A DNA stretch of 64,000 bases from Mesorhizobium sp. M8A.F.Ca.ET.218.01.1.1 (GTDB taxonomy: Bacteria > Pseudomonadota > Alphaproteobacteria > Rhizobiales > Rhizobiaceae), in assembly GCF_004791165.1 (NCBI RefSeq), contig NZ_SRUZ01000014.1:21452-85451 (forward strand), given 5' to 3'. The position numbers were made by a program, and so were the translations under genes. The notes beneath the pieces are model-generated. The model saw nothing but the letters and a program-made list of their open reading frames with translations, had not been told where the DNA came from and did no database searches. This document shows positions 53,777 through 62,307 of this stretch, one piece after another. Each line of letters begins with the position of its first letter. The stretch's first letter is position 1.

Positions 53777-56700
53777 GGAGTCTCCCCCGCGTTGATGATC
53801 TTGCTGAGACTAATGATGCGCGAAACTTCCGCGAACCCCGGTTCGGGACCGAAAAGCCCGGTGGGGCGGCGCACATAAACTGGTTGCCGCGCAAATCCGG
53901 CTTCCACCTGTACAACGGCTAGAACGTAGGCATCCTCGGCATTGTAAGCCGTTAGCATCTCATTGCGCGTGATGGTGATTGTGTCTGCTGCCTCGTGTCG
54001 ACCCTTCACCTCAATGAAGTGAAGCTTTCCACCTTCCGGCTCGCGGCTTTCGATGTCGTAGCCTCGATTTTCGGAGCAGACATCCGTAGGGTTGCGGCCA
54101 AGCTTGCGTTCGCTTTCCATGACGGCGTCCATCGCAAGCCTCTCGATGCGCTCGCGATCCTCTGCCATGCCATTCGGAGGAATTTGCGTTCCATCGGTTT
54201 GCTTAAGCAGCCAGCCTATGGGAACGATTAATGCGGCACCCTGGATTTCGGGCGGCAGAGGAGCGATGGCGCGTTCCTTCGCAAGGTCGATGAGACGCTT
54301 CTCAAGACGGTCCGTAAGAAGGTCAACGTGACGCCGCGCGTTCTGTGAATTGAGCCGCTGCTGGCGTCCCGCCTGTTCTTCCCTTTCGAGCTCCAGGGCG
54401 CGGTGCTGCCAATGAAGTATTTCCCGGCGCAGCCGCTCCTTGACTGCAGCCTCGGTCCTTTCAATCTCATAGACACGTCGCGCTCGGACCTCTTCCAGAT
54501 GGCGCGGCACAAGCTCGGATATCGCATAGCCGCGCGCCGCATCTTCGATAAGGGTGCTCTGCGCTATCAGCTGCGTGTTTTCGCTGGTTCCGGCGTTGAG
54601 AATGCGCCCTTCAACCAGTTTTCGCTCGCTGTCATTGGGCGGCCTGAAGTCAAGGTAGGGAGCCGCACCGCCATCATGCACCTGTAACTTCGCGTCGATG
54701 AACACGAACTGCAGACGCTGCGATATCAAGCGCGGCCTGCCGTTCGCCGCCATCCGTCCATCTTTGATATCGTGCTGAAGATAGATAAGCGTGCGGCAGT
54801 CAGTGCCCATGTCACTTTCATCAACGAGGATCGCTCCTTGGGTGAGCAGGTTTCGGTACCGCTCCATCGTCAGGTCAATCACTGAATCGAGCAGCGGATG
54901 CCCCGGGGCCACGAGTGCCGCTTGGTGTTTACCGGGGATATCGGCCTTGTCAAAACAGACACGCTCATAGCGGGGCAGAACAGGATCACCGCGCCCGATC
55001 TGCCTATCCCGATCTCGCAGTATGGCCGGCACGCGCGTGATTTCGTAGCGCCCGGACTCCCGCGGACGCATTACGCCGCCAGATAGTGCGAAGGCTTCCT
55101 CGAAGAAAGATCTTACATAGCGCGGCTGCAGCCGTCGTGCCTCCGCCCGTTCCATGTCCTCGCGCAGGGCATTGATGGTTGCCGCATCCAGCCCTTCCTT
55201 GGTCAGCTTGTTACGGGCCACGAGCTCTTCAATGCGCTTCCTGTCTACCGCGCCGTCTATTGCTTCGAACAAACGCGCCTTGACGTCAGGCCGCTCGCCG
55301 TAGCGGATCGCTTCCATGAACATTTCACGAAGGGCGCGCGCTTCGAACAATTCGCCGAGCACGTCGTAGACCTTGCCGCCCAGCGTTTCGCGCGCCGTCT
55401 CAAGCTTTTCGAGAAGGCGGGCATAAACCTGCCCCTCGCGCGTCTCACCGGCTATGAGATTCCATAAGTGACAAACTTCGGTTTGCCCGATGCGGTGGAT
55501 GCGCCCGAACCGCTGCTCCAGGCGGTTGGGATTCCACGGCAGGTCGTAGTTGACCATCAAGTGAGCGCCGCGCTGAAGGTTCACACCTTCACCGGCAGCA
55601 TCATTGGCTATCAAGAACCGGACAGTGGGATCGTCATTGAACGAGGCGATAGCTGCTCTGCGGCGATCGCGAGGGATTCCGCCATGGATAACCGCGACGC
55701 TCTCTTCTTCACCTGTGCGCGCGCGGATACGGGCACTAAGGTATTCGAGCGTGTCGCGGGATTCTGTGAATATGACGAGCTTGCGGCGAACATCGTTCGC
55801 AGGGTCGAAGACAAGCGGGTCGTCCAATATCTGATCAAGCTCGCGCCATTTGCTGTCTTCGCCCGATCTGCGCAGAACGCGAGCCAGCGATTCAAGCTCC
55901 TTGAGCGCAATGATTTCCGCTTCGAGCTCTGCGATGGTTCGAGCGGCTGTGGCCTGATCGACAACCTGTTCCTCCAGGTCCTCAACCTCATCCTCTGGCG
56001 CTTCCTCAAGGTCGTCTTCGTTCCAAGCCGGGAGAGCCTCCCTTTCCGAAAGCTTTTCAGCGCCGTCACGCCCCCGTTTGAGAAGCTTCTCCTCCTCAAG
56101 CCGTGCTTCTAACCGCGCAAGGCGTCGCCGCAGAGACTCGTGGATAGCCGCCGGAGACGACGCAAGGCGGCGCTGCAAAATCTGCAGCGCAAAACCGACG
56201 GTGTTGCGCCTTCGCTCTCCGCCTTCTTGTATTTGATCAGCCCGGTTCATTTCTTCGCGAACGTACCGGGTCACCCCTTCATAGAGAGCCGCCTCTTTGT
56301 CCGAGAGCTGGTAGGAAATCGTGTAGGCCTTCCGCTCAGGAAACAGGGGAGTCCCATCGAAGCGGCGCAGTTCTTCTTTCGTCAGGCGTCGCATCATGTC
56401 AGAGACATCGACTTTGCGGGCACCTTCCCGGAATTTCCCTTGGAAGCGGTCGGCGTCCAGCAGACCCATAAACAGCTGGAAATCGGCTTCCTTGCCGTTG
56501 TGAGGGGTGGCGGACATAAGCAAGAAATGCCTTGCCAGTTCACCAAGCATTTGCCCGAGCTGATACCGCTTGGTGTATTTGGCTTCGTTGCCAAAGAAGC
56601 TGGCCGACATACGATGGGCTTCGTCGCAGATGATGAGGTCCCACATCGGCGCGGCTTTAAGCTTGGCTTGAAGCTCCTCAGAGCGCGCGATCATATCAAG

Positions 56701-57312
56701 CCGTGCGATAAGGCGCTGCTTCTCGCCGAATGAGTTTCCAGAGGCGGCCGCCTCGAGTTGGTCGCGGGTCAGGATGTCAAACGCAAGATCAAATTTGTCT
56801 CTGAGTTCGTCCTGCCACTGCTCAACCAGGCTGCCCGGCGCGACGATCAGACAGCGCTCAAGGTCGCCCCGTATCAAGAGCTCCTTTATCAAAAGACCCG
56901 CCATAATGGTTTTCCCCGCGCCGGGGTCGTCAGCAAGCAAATATCGCAGGGGCTGGCGCGGCAGCATTTCACCGTAGACGGCAGTGAGCTGATGCGGGAG
57001 CGCGTCAATCTGTGATGAACGAACCGCAAGGAACGGATCAAACAAATGTGCCAGCCGGATACGCAATGCCTCCGAAGCCAGGCGCATCAGGTGGCCATCA
57101 GCATCAAAGGCGAAGCGGCGAGTCTCAGCCTCTCGCTCAAGTGTCGCTTCAGATGAGCGAAACAGAATGGTTTGCTCGACGCCGCCGCCGTTAGACTTAA
57201 ACGTAACTTCTACAGCGTCCGCGCCATATGATCGGGCTGCTATGATCTCAACGATCTCGCCAGCAAGAATACCCTTTATCCTGGCTCCCGGTATTATCTC
57301 TTCGAGGCGCAT
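53770..57312 (-). CDS. SNF2-type helicase with C-terminal DUF3883 nuclease-like domain
   Basis: The 1,180-residue superfamily 2 protein shows LRYLLADDPGAGKTIMAGLL (motif I, GAGKT 131-135), LIVAPGSLVEQWQDEL (Ia), LIICDEAHRMS (II, DEAH), FLLMSATPHNGKE (III), LVIFTESRDTLEYL (IV), LIANDAAGEGVNLQRGAHL (V) and RFGRIHRIGQ (VI). An acidic coiled-coil insert (about 400-480) splits the two helicase lobes. The C-terminal DUF3883 has NRGYDIESR and HFIEVKGR, the D...ExK arrangement of PD-(D/E)XK nucleases. It resembles DISARM DrmD and related helicases. It starts 3 nt after the RHH gene. Confidence 0.9.
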   Translation of the reverse strand: MRLEEIIPGARIKGILAGEIVEIIAARSYGADAVEVTFKSNGGGVEQTILFRSSEATLEREAETRRFAFDADGHLMRLASEALRIRLAHLFDPFLAVRSSQIDALPHQLTAVYGEMLPRQPLRYLLADDPGAGKTIMAGLLIKELLIRGDLERCLIVAPGSLVEQWQDELRDKFDLAFDILTRDQLEAAASGNSFGEKQRLIARLDMIARSEELQAKLKAAPMWDLIICDEAHRMSASFFGNEAKYTKRYQLGQMLGELARHFLLMSATPHNGKEADFQLFMGLLDADRFQGKFREGARKVDVSDMMRRLTKEELRRFDGTPLFPERKAYTISYQLSDKEAALYEGVTRYVREEMNRADQIQEGGERRRNTVGFALQILQRRLASSPAAIHESLRRRLARLEARLEEEKLLKRGRDGAEKLSEREALPAWNEDDLEEAPEDEVEDLEEQVVDQATAARTIAELEAEIIALKELESLARVLRRSGEDSKWRELDQILDDPLVFDPANDVRRKLVIFTESRDTLEYLSARIRARTGEEESVAVIHGGIPRDRRRAAIASFNDDPTVRFLIANDAAGEGVNLQRGAHLMVNYDLPWNPNRLEQRFGRIHRIGQTEVCHLWNLIAGETREGQVYARLLEKLETARETLGGKVYDVLGELFEARALREMFMEAIRYGERPDVKARLFEAIDGAVDRKRIEELVARNKLTKEGLDAATINALREDMERAEARRLQPRYVRSFFEEAFALSGGVMRPRESGRYEITRVPAILRDRDRQIGRGDPVLPRYERVCFDKADIPGKHQAALVAPGHPLLDSVIDLTMERYRNLLTQGAILVDESDMGTDCRTLIYLQHDIKDGRMAANGRPRLISQRLQFVFIDAKLQVHDGGAAPYLDFRPPNDSERKLVEGRILNAGTSENTQLIAQSTLIEDAARGYAISELVPRHLEEVRARRVYEIERTEAAVKERLRREILHWQHRALELEREEQAGRQQRLNSQNARRHVDLLTDRLEKRLIDLAKERAIAPLPPEIQGAALIVPIGWLLKQTDGTQIPPNGMAEDRERIERLAMDAVMESERKLGRNPTDVCSENRGYDIESREPEGGKLHFIEVKGRHEAADTITITRNEMLTAYNAEDAYVLAVVQVEAGFARQPVYVRRPTGLFGPEPGFAEVSRIISLSKIINAGETPC

Positions 57313-57315
57313 TGC

Positions 57316-57543
57316 TTATCTGACCTTCTTCGTGGCGCGACCATTCGGAGCTTCAGACCGCCGCGAAGCCTGCAGCGGGAGGCCGCTCTCGCCACGATGT
57401 GCCTCTAGAAATTCCAGGAGTGCATGGCGCATGATCCAGGCGGCGGACACGTCATTAGCGACCGCTAGTTCCTGAACCTCTCGATATGTCTCGGACGACA
57501 CGATCATAGAGGTGCGAACCGTCTTATCTTTGTCGACAGGCAT
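57316..57543 (-). CDS. Ribbon-helix-helix regulator heading the modification operon
   Basis: The 75-residue protein starts at ATG 57543 (GGGGAC upstream). It has the RHH pattern: strand KTVRTSMIVSSETYREVQELA, then VSAAWIMRHALLEFLEAHRG, with a basic tail. RHH proteins bind DNA as dimers and usually repress their own operon. It is the first gene, 3 nt before the helicase, so it probably controls the five-gene operon. Confidence 0.75.
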   Translation of the reverse strand: MPVDKDKTVRTSMIVSSETYREVQELAVANDVSAAWIMRHALLEFLEAHRGESGLPLQASRRSEAPNGRATKKVR

Positions 57544-57935
57544 CAAGCGTCCCCGGGAGCCGTGAGTTCATCAAACTACATCACAATGGTGCACCATGCA
57601 CACCGCTTTTTGCGCCTTGTCCACGGCATCCTGACTTATGGTTTATGTCAATCGTGGGACCGCTGCCCGCTTCCTCTGGAGCCGTCCGTCGCCTCACTGA
57701 CCGGGGGCAACGGCGCTCGAGCGAACAGGCGGCCAGTCTGCTTTGGTGCCGGTTTCCCGAGCCTCTCTTTTGCGCGAAGGATCGTCACACAGCCGCTCGG
57801 GGCGTCAGCCTCGTGAAGCTGAACCTGACGCAGCGGCAGAAGGAAGCGTCCCGAGTGTGGCCCAACGCACGATGGTCGGTGAGGTCTAAGTGCACCGCAG
57901 GGCCGCGAATGGTTGCTTAGGTAGCACGATCGCCA
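57544..57935. other. Upstream region of the modification operon, no gene
   Basis: About 390 bp with no supported gene. It contains the promoter zone of the RHH-led operon (57,550-57,650, somewhat AT-rich, with a catcacaatggtgcaccatgcac-type symmetric stretch whose core is tggtgcacca at 57587-57596) and the right copy of the repeat-like element. Confidence 0.45.
57675..57785. repeat. Right copy of the about 110 bp related sequence pair
   Basis: This stretch matches 35904-36011 in order and orientation: tctggagccgt/cgtcgcctcac, tctgctttggtg, ttcccga and gcgc-aaggatcgt. The intervening bases differ, so the hairpin of the left copy is mostly lost here. The two copies bracket the block from the HNH gene to the RHH gene. 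Confidence 0.6.
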
Positions 57936-58817
57936 TCACTCGACGCCCGGCTGTTCTTTCTTGATCGTGGGCTTGGTATGGCCCGTGACTACAACCACGC
58001 TCCACTCCTTCGGCGCGTTTGATTCCGCCAGTTCCGCTTTCACCTGGTCTTCGGTCAGGAAGTTACCAGCCATGTAGATAAAGCCAATGAAGTGAGCCCA
58101 TGAGCTGTTCGCGTATCCGTGCATATCCTCGTAGAGGGCGCCAACAGCGGTCTTGGCCCCAACCTCATCCTTAGCGAATTTGACTTCGATTGCGGTCCGG
58201 ATCGAGTTGATCGCGAAGTCGGGATGGTAGCTTTTGGTTTGCTTTGGGGCCGCTGCCTCTCGAATTACATCAGGGAAGGCCAGACCCAGGATGCCATGCA
58301 GCGCGTTCTGTACATCATGCTCTTTACCGGGAAGCGTGTTTTGTAGCTCCAGATATCGCGGCAAGCCTCGCAGGATTTTCAACGCTACGCCCCTTAGCTC
58401 TAAGGTCACCGACGAATCCTCGAACAGCGGCGCTACCGACTCTAAGGAGCCGCGCAAGAACTCCACGACTGGATTCTCGACTCCGATAAACTCATCGAAA
58501 TACTCGACGGCTGAATGCTGATCCGCAAATTGCGTCAAGTCTTGGCGGAAGATCGTCAGGGTCTCGGGAAGATCCAGCAATTCCAGCAGGACCGTCGTCG
58601 AACGGATTGCACGAGCCACGAGGGTTGCAAGATGTTCGCGCATCTGCTCGAGCATCTCGTCTCGACCATGGGCATGCTCCAGATTCTCGTCCGAGTCCGC
58701 ATAATTCCTGAGGTGGATCAGGCAATCCTGGATGCGATCACGGGCGGCGATCAGGGCATTCGTGGCCTGTTTTGAACGAGTTTCCGTTTTTCTCTCCTTC
58801 GCCCTATGACCATTCAC
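57936..58817 (-). CDS. PD-(D/E)XK nuclease-like protein next to a RES toxin
   Basis: The 293-residue protein has a helical N-terminal part (about 1-180) and a C-terminal restriction-nuclease-like motif: SYHPDFAINSIRTAIEVKFAKDEVG (D200, E211, K213), the D...ExK pattern. I chose GTG 58817 with GAGAGGAC upstream; a TTG at 58856, inside the RES gene, is an alternative and would make an overlap. The tail (AHFIGFIYMAGNFLTEDQVKAEL) is typical of NERD-like or RelA-unrelated DNases of unknown role. It lies directly after the RES gene on the same strand, so they are probably one operon. Confidence 0.65.
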   Translation of the reverse strand: MNGHRAKERKTETRSKQATNALIAARDRIQDCLIHLRNYADSDENLEHAHGRDEMLEQMREHLATLVARAIRSTTVLLELLDLPETLTIFRQDLTQFADQHSAVEYFDEFIGVENPVVEFLRGSLESVAPLFEDSSVTLELRGVALKILRGLPRYLELQNTLPGKEHDVQNALHGILGLAFPDVIREAAAPKQTKSYHPDFAINSIRTAIEVKFAKDEVGAKTAVGALYEDMHGYANSSWAHFIGFIYMAGNFLTEDQVKAELAESNAPKEWSVVVVTGHTKPTIKKEQPGVE

Positions 58818-58833
58818 AACGAAGAAGTCCTCT

Positions 58834-59919
58834 CTAGTAGCGCTTCGCCGCAGCAAGTCCTAGCATTTCCCGGACGCTGACTAAGGACACCATCCCGTCT
58901 ATGGGCAAGGAGGGGGCAAGGATCACAATGTTCTTGCCCTCGATATTTTTGGTCGACGCGTAGCGAATAGCGTCATATCCAGCCGAACGTGCACAGTCGG
59001 CGACGAACCGCGAGAAGACATACTGCTTCTTCTGCCAACCTTCACCGATGCGAGGCGCGGCGACGAGGGCGGAAGACGCCAAGGCTCGCATCAACGCATA
59101 CCCCGAGGCCTCCTCATCGAGGTTGGCGAGGTCCAGAAGAGTAAGTTCCCGCAGGGTCCTTAGTTCGGCTATATGGCACTGTTCCCCCGGCATTCCGATC
59201 TCGGCAGCGGCAACTTCAGGTGTGCTGGCAAGGTAAAGCATTGGGGTACCGGCATGGTTGAAGCGGCCTTCTTGTACATAGCGAGCCGGGGGCGGCGCAT
59301 ACGCAACCAACGCGTCGGTAGCCTGCCCCAAAATAGCGATGCTCGATGAAACTCTCGCGCGATAGAGCGACTGGCCTGCAGGAAGCGTGTCCGGCGCGAT
59401 GACCGCCGAACGGATATGAGCAAGAACGCGACGGGCAAATTCATGTTCGAGCAGTAGGAATGGCGTCTGATCACCGATCGTCAATAGCTGATCGATCTCG
59501 ACTTCGATCTTTTCGGCATCGCTAAAGGTATGTTCGTAGATCCATATGTTGTGGGTCGCGAATTCCATGCATCGCCCGCATTGCACGAAATGACGGAGCG
59601 TCGATATTTCCGCCGGGCTCCAAATCCCCGGCAGTCTGGAATGATCGACCGCGTAAAAGACCTCCATCGATTGCGTCTGAAATTCCATCTCCCGAAACGC
59701 GACGTCGGGCCAATGCGCCCGAAAATCAGCGTAGCACGCATCGCAGCAACAAATACTTGAAGCAAAGTCGGAGTCGATCTCATCCGAGAAGGCGTCGTTG
59801 AAGACGTCAATCTCATCAAGCGTCACGGTCAGGAACGGTCCGATGACTCCATCGGGTCTAATCGACTCGTCTGCCGGCGCGCTAGTGGTGACCCATCGCG
59901 GGCCTGCGGGTTTCGACAT
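58834..59919 (-). CDS. RES-domain NAD-degrading toxin with N-terminal zinc-binding domain
   Basis: The 361-residue protein starts at ATG 59919 (AGAGGAAAG). The N-terminal domain has cysteine pairs CCCDAC (57-62) and CGRC (114-117), likely a zinc-binding HEPN/RES N-terminal domain. The RES fold follows: SLYRARVSS (about 184-192), EGRFNHAGTPMLYLASTPEVAAAEI (217-241), FVADCARSAGYDAIRYAS and NIEGKNIVIL. RES proteins are ADP-ribosyltransferase-like NAD+ phosphorylases or hydrolases (the toxin of the RES-Xre pair). No Xre antitoxin is adjacent, so this longer form may be self-controlled or act as a defence effector. Confidence 0.85.
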   Translation of the reverse strand: MSKPAGPRWVTTSAPADESIRPDGVIGPFLTVTLDEIDVFNDAFSDEIDSDFASSICCCDACYADFRAHWPDVAFREMEFQTQSMEVFYAVDHSRLPGIWSPAEISTLRHFVQCGRCMEFATHNIWIYEHTFSDAEKIEVEIDQLLTIGDQTPFLLLEHEFARRVLAHIRSAVIAPDTLPAGQSLYRARVSSSIAILGQATDALVAYAPPPARYVQEGRFNHAGTPMLYLASTPEVAAAEIGMPGEQCHIAELRTLRELTLLDLANLDEEASGYALMRALASSALVAAPRIGEGWQKKQYVFSRFVADCARSAGYDAIRYASTKNIEGKNIVILAPSLPIDGMVSLVSVREMLGLAAAKRY

Positions 59920-59956
59920 TCTTTCCTCTGGATGTCTTGATCGTCCCAATAAGTAG

Positions 59957-60574
59957 CTACGAGGCTTGCTCGATTACCTCTCGCAGCTCTTCGATGGTCA
60001 GGCACGGGTTGGTGCGATGCACCATCCGGTGGCAGTTGGAGCAGAGCATCGCCAGTTCTTCGATGGTCGTGACGTCGCCCTTTCCGTCTTGGCCGGAAAG
60101 CGGGTCGACGTGGTGGCATTCGATGTAGTCCCTGCCCCGCTCGCCGTAGAACTGCTCGAAATCGAAGCCACATGCCTGACAGGTCGGGCCATAATGGGCC
60201 TTAGCCTCCGCGACGATCTTGGCATTGCGTCTAATGCGGGTAACTTCGGCCCGATACCGCTGACCTTCTTCGGCCTGAGCATCAAGTGCGGCTGCCGCTT
60301 CCGCGACCGCGCCGGCAGAGAGTTTTGCGATCTCGTAGCCAAGCGCGTCGAAGCCCCAGATTGCGTCCTTCGGCTTGAAGCGTGCCGGCATGATCCGAGG
60401 ACGATGTGATGCGGCCCAAAGGGCCTTCATCGGGTAGAGATCTCCGGTGTCGTCGGCCACGTAGAAATGACGCGGCGCCCGGCCCCTGGCGTATCTCGCC
60501 AGGAACGCAGGTTCCCCAATTCTCCGGAATTCGGCCATGCGTCTTTCGATGGAACCTATAGTGGGCGCAGACAT
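59957..60574 (-). CDS. McrA-type HNH endonuclease
   Basis: The 205-residue protein starts at ATG 60574 (AGAGG upstream); a longer frame is not used. The N-terminus (about 1-80) includes RHFYVADDTGDLYPMKALW, a domain that often precedes HNH cores in restriction-like nucleases. The HNH core has CQAC (132-135), YIECHHVDPLSGQDGKGDVTTIEELAMLCSNCHRMVHR in parts (ECHH 152-155, C178/C181, H182, H186), a zinc-stabilised beta-beta-alpha-metal nuclease. It lies 37 nt upstream of the RES gene on the same strand and may be cotranscribed. Confidence 0.85.
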   Translation of the reverse strand: MSAPTIGSIERRMAEFRRIGEPAFLARYARGRAPRHFYVADDTGDLYPMKALWAASHRPRIMPARFKPKDAIWGFDALGYEIAKLSAGAVAEAAAALDAQAEEGQRYRAEVTRIRRNAKIVAEAKAHYGPTCQACGFDFEQFYGERGRDYIECHHVDPLSGQDGKGDVTTIEELAMLCSNCHRMVHRTNPCLTIEELREVIEQAS

Positions 60575-60984
60575 GTAAGCCTCTGTTTTTCCTGTTAAAG
60601 ACAGTCTCACACAGGGCATGAAATGCAACCGGAATGGTCTTTTTGCGAAATAGTTACAAACGTTTGCGTTTTTGAAGTTCCGAGTGAAGGGATTTGGGCC
60701 AATTATCATGCCCAGAGCCCCCAGTGCGTCGGCGCTCCTGGTCAGGGCGCCGGAGAGAATTCCCAAGCGGACCAAGATACAGCCTTCGGTAATCACCCGA
60801 GCCATTGCCGGCATGACCAAGACGGCCGAGCGACTCGGAACGGCGATAATCTCCTAGGCGAGTTCCGAGTATGATCAAGGACCCGGCCGAATTGGCCGCC
60901 GCTTAGTATTCGAGCGATGCGGTGCACCCCCTTGCCGAGCTCGCGCCTTCCGGCACCCTCTCGCCTCAGATGGAATTCCTTGTC
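60575..60984. other. Intergenic, no supported gene
   Basis: About 410 bp between the HNH gene and the NYN gene hold only short frames without ribosome sites. An AT-richer part near 60,640-60,700 could include the HNH-RES promoter on the minus strand. Confidence 0.4.
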
Positions 60985-61821
60985 CTATCGGTTCGGCTTC
61001 GGTAAGCGGTCCTTGTTCCGCTTGTCCGCGACATAGCTCTGCCCACCCTTCATTTTCACTATGTCGAAAAGGCCAGTCGCCGCGAAGAGTGCGGGGAAGT
61101 TCTTCACTCCATAGTTTCGTGGATCGATGGGCGCCTGTCGTTTCGCTGCGCTTCCTGCCGATGACATAGCTGCCCATCCATCGTCTTGTGCCGTGGCTTC
61201 CACAGCGCCGCGCAGAATCGTCATGAGGGTCGTATCTTGCGATAGAGACTTGCCGGTTCGCTTGTCGGCGAGCTTTTCAGCCGGTGCCTTAGATCTGGTC
61301 GCCGATCTCGCTTTGGTCTTTGGTTCTTCGTCGGGGGCTACAGGTGTTGTCGGTTGCTCCGCATCGTCGAGGCTATCGAGATAGAGGAAAGTCGTGCAGG
61401 CATTGACAAACGGTGTAGGCGTTTTGCGTTCCCCAAATCCGTAGACGTCGTGTCCATTTGCCTTCAACTGCATCACTAGCGGCGTGAAATCGGCATCGCT
61501 AGAAGCCAAGCAGAAGGCATCAAGCCTCTGCGTGTAGAGAAGCTCCATTGCATCGATCACAAGCGCAATATCGGTGGCGTTTTTGCCGGCTGAATAGCTG
61601 AACTGCTGAATGGGCCGGATTGCAAAATTGTGCAGCTTGTCTTTCCAGCTTCTGAGATTGGCACTTGCCCAATCGCCATAGGCGCGGCGGATATTGGCAG
61701 TGCCATATTTTGAAAGTTCTGCCAGTATCGCTGCGATCTTGCCGTGGGGCACATTGTCCGCATCGATGAGCAAAGCTATTCGCCGATCAGACGTGGTCCG
61801 CGCCCGGTCCTCATTTTCCAT
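60985..61821 (-). CDS. NYN-domain RNase-like protein with C-terminal LOTUS-like domain
   Basis: The 278-residue protein starts at ATG 61821 (GGAGGAC). The NYN (PIN-like, LabA/DUF88) domain occupies about 10-160: RIALLIDADNVPHGKI (metal aspartates), RRAYGDWAS, DIALVIDAMELLYTQ and FCLASSDADFTPLVMQLKANGHDVYGFG. A charged linker (about 165-205) leads to an OST-HTH/LOTUS-like end (YGVKNFPALFAATGLFDIV, then SYVADKR). Such proteins are common housekeeping or accessory RNA-related genes; a link to defence is possible but not shown. Confidence 0.85.
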   Translation of the reverse strand: MENEDRARTTSDRRIALLIDADNVPHGKIAAILAELSKYGTANIRRAYGDWASANLRSWKDKLHNFAIRPIQQFSYSAGKNATDIALVIDAMELLYTQRLDAFCLASSDADFTPLVMQLKANGHDVYGFGERKTPTPFVNACTTFLYLDSLDDAEQPTTPVAPDEEPKTKARSATRSKAPAEKLADKRTGKSLSQDTTLMTILRGAVEATAQDDGWAAMSSAGSAAKRQAPIDPRNYGVKNFPALFAATGLFDIVKMKGGQSYVADKRNKDRLPKPNR

Positions 61822-62307
61822 TGGATTGTTCGTCCTCCCTGCGCATCTATTGATAGCATCTATATGCGATCCGCGCACGATTGCGGTTCAGCAGACTCGC
61901 TCCCAGCAGTCCTGATCACTCCATTGCTGCGGGTCTGTAGCGCGATCGGGAGCAGCCCTTTTTTCGCATTCGTGCTAGACAGTAGCGGGGAATGCCGACG
62001 TGCTTCAGATCGCCGGGGCTCCAAGCCCCTAGGCGCGCGACTTCGCGCTCCCTGAAGATCGGTTTCGGCCGACCAGCGCCCGCAAACACGCCTGTCCCGC
62101 GCGGCTGCGGCGGGCGCAAGCCACTCCGGGTGACGATCGAGCCATCTCACCACGGCGTCGACGAGCGATGCCGCGACCAGTCATCAGGCATTGGAGACGT
62201 AGCTTCAGCTAGCGATGGAGTATCGAAGCTGAACCATAACAGCACCTGCCGCGGCACGACCAGTGCACGACAGCTGGCGGGTTGCCTTCTGGGGCACGCA
62301 ACGCCGC
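61822..62307. other. Intergenic with possible DUF1127-like remnant
   Basis: No intact gene is supported in these about 485 bp. On the minus strand near 61,950-62,060, one frame reads EREVARLGAWSPGDLKHVGIPRYCLARM, which vaguely resembles the DUF1127 helix pattern. It is preceded in another frame by VVRWLDRHPEWLAP, suggesting a decayed small gene. Confidence 0.3.

Noticed and set aside
57562..57920. Short plus-strand frames upstream of the RHH gene
   Set aside because: They cover the repeat-like element; the related left copy encodes only a loosely similar peptide, and neither copy has a start with a ribosome site, so non-coding is more likely.
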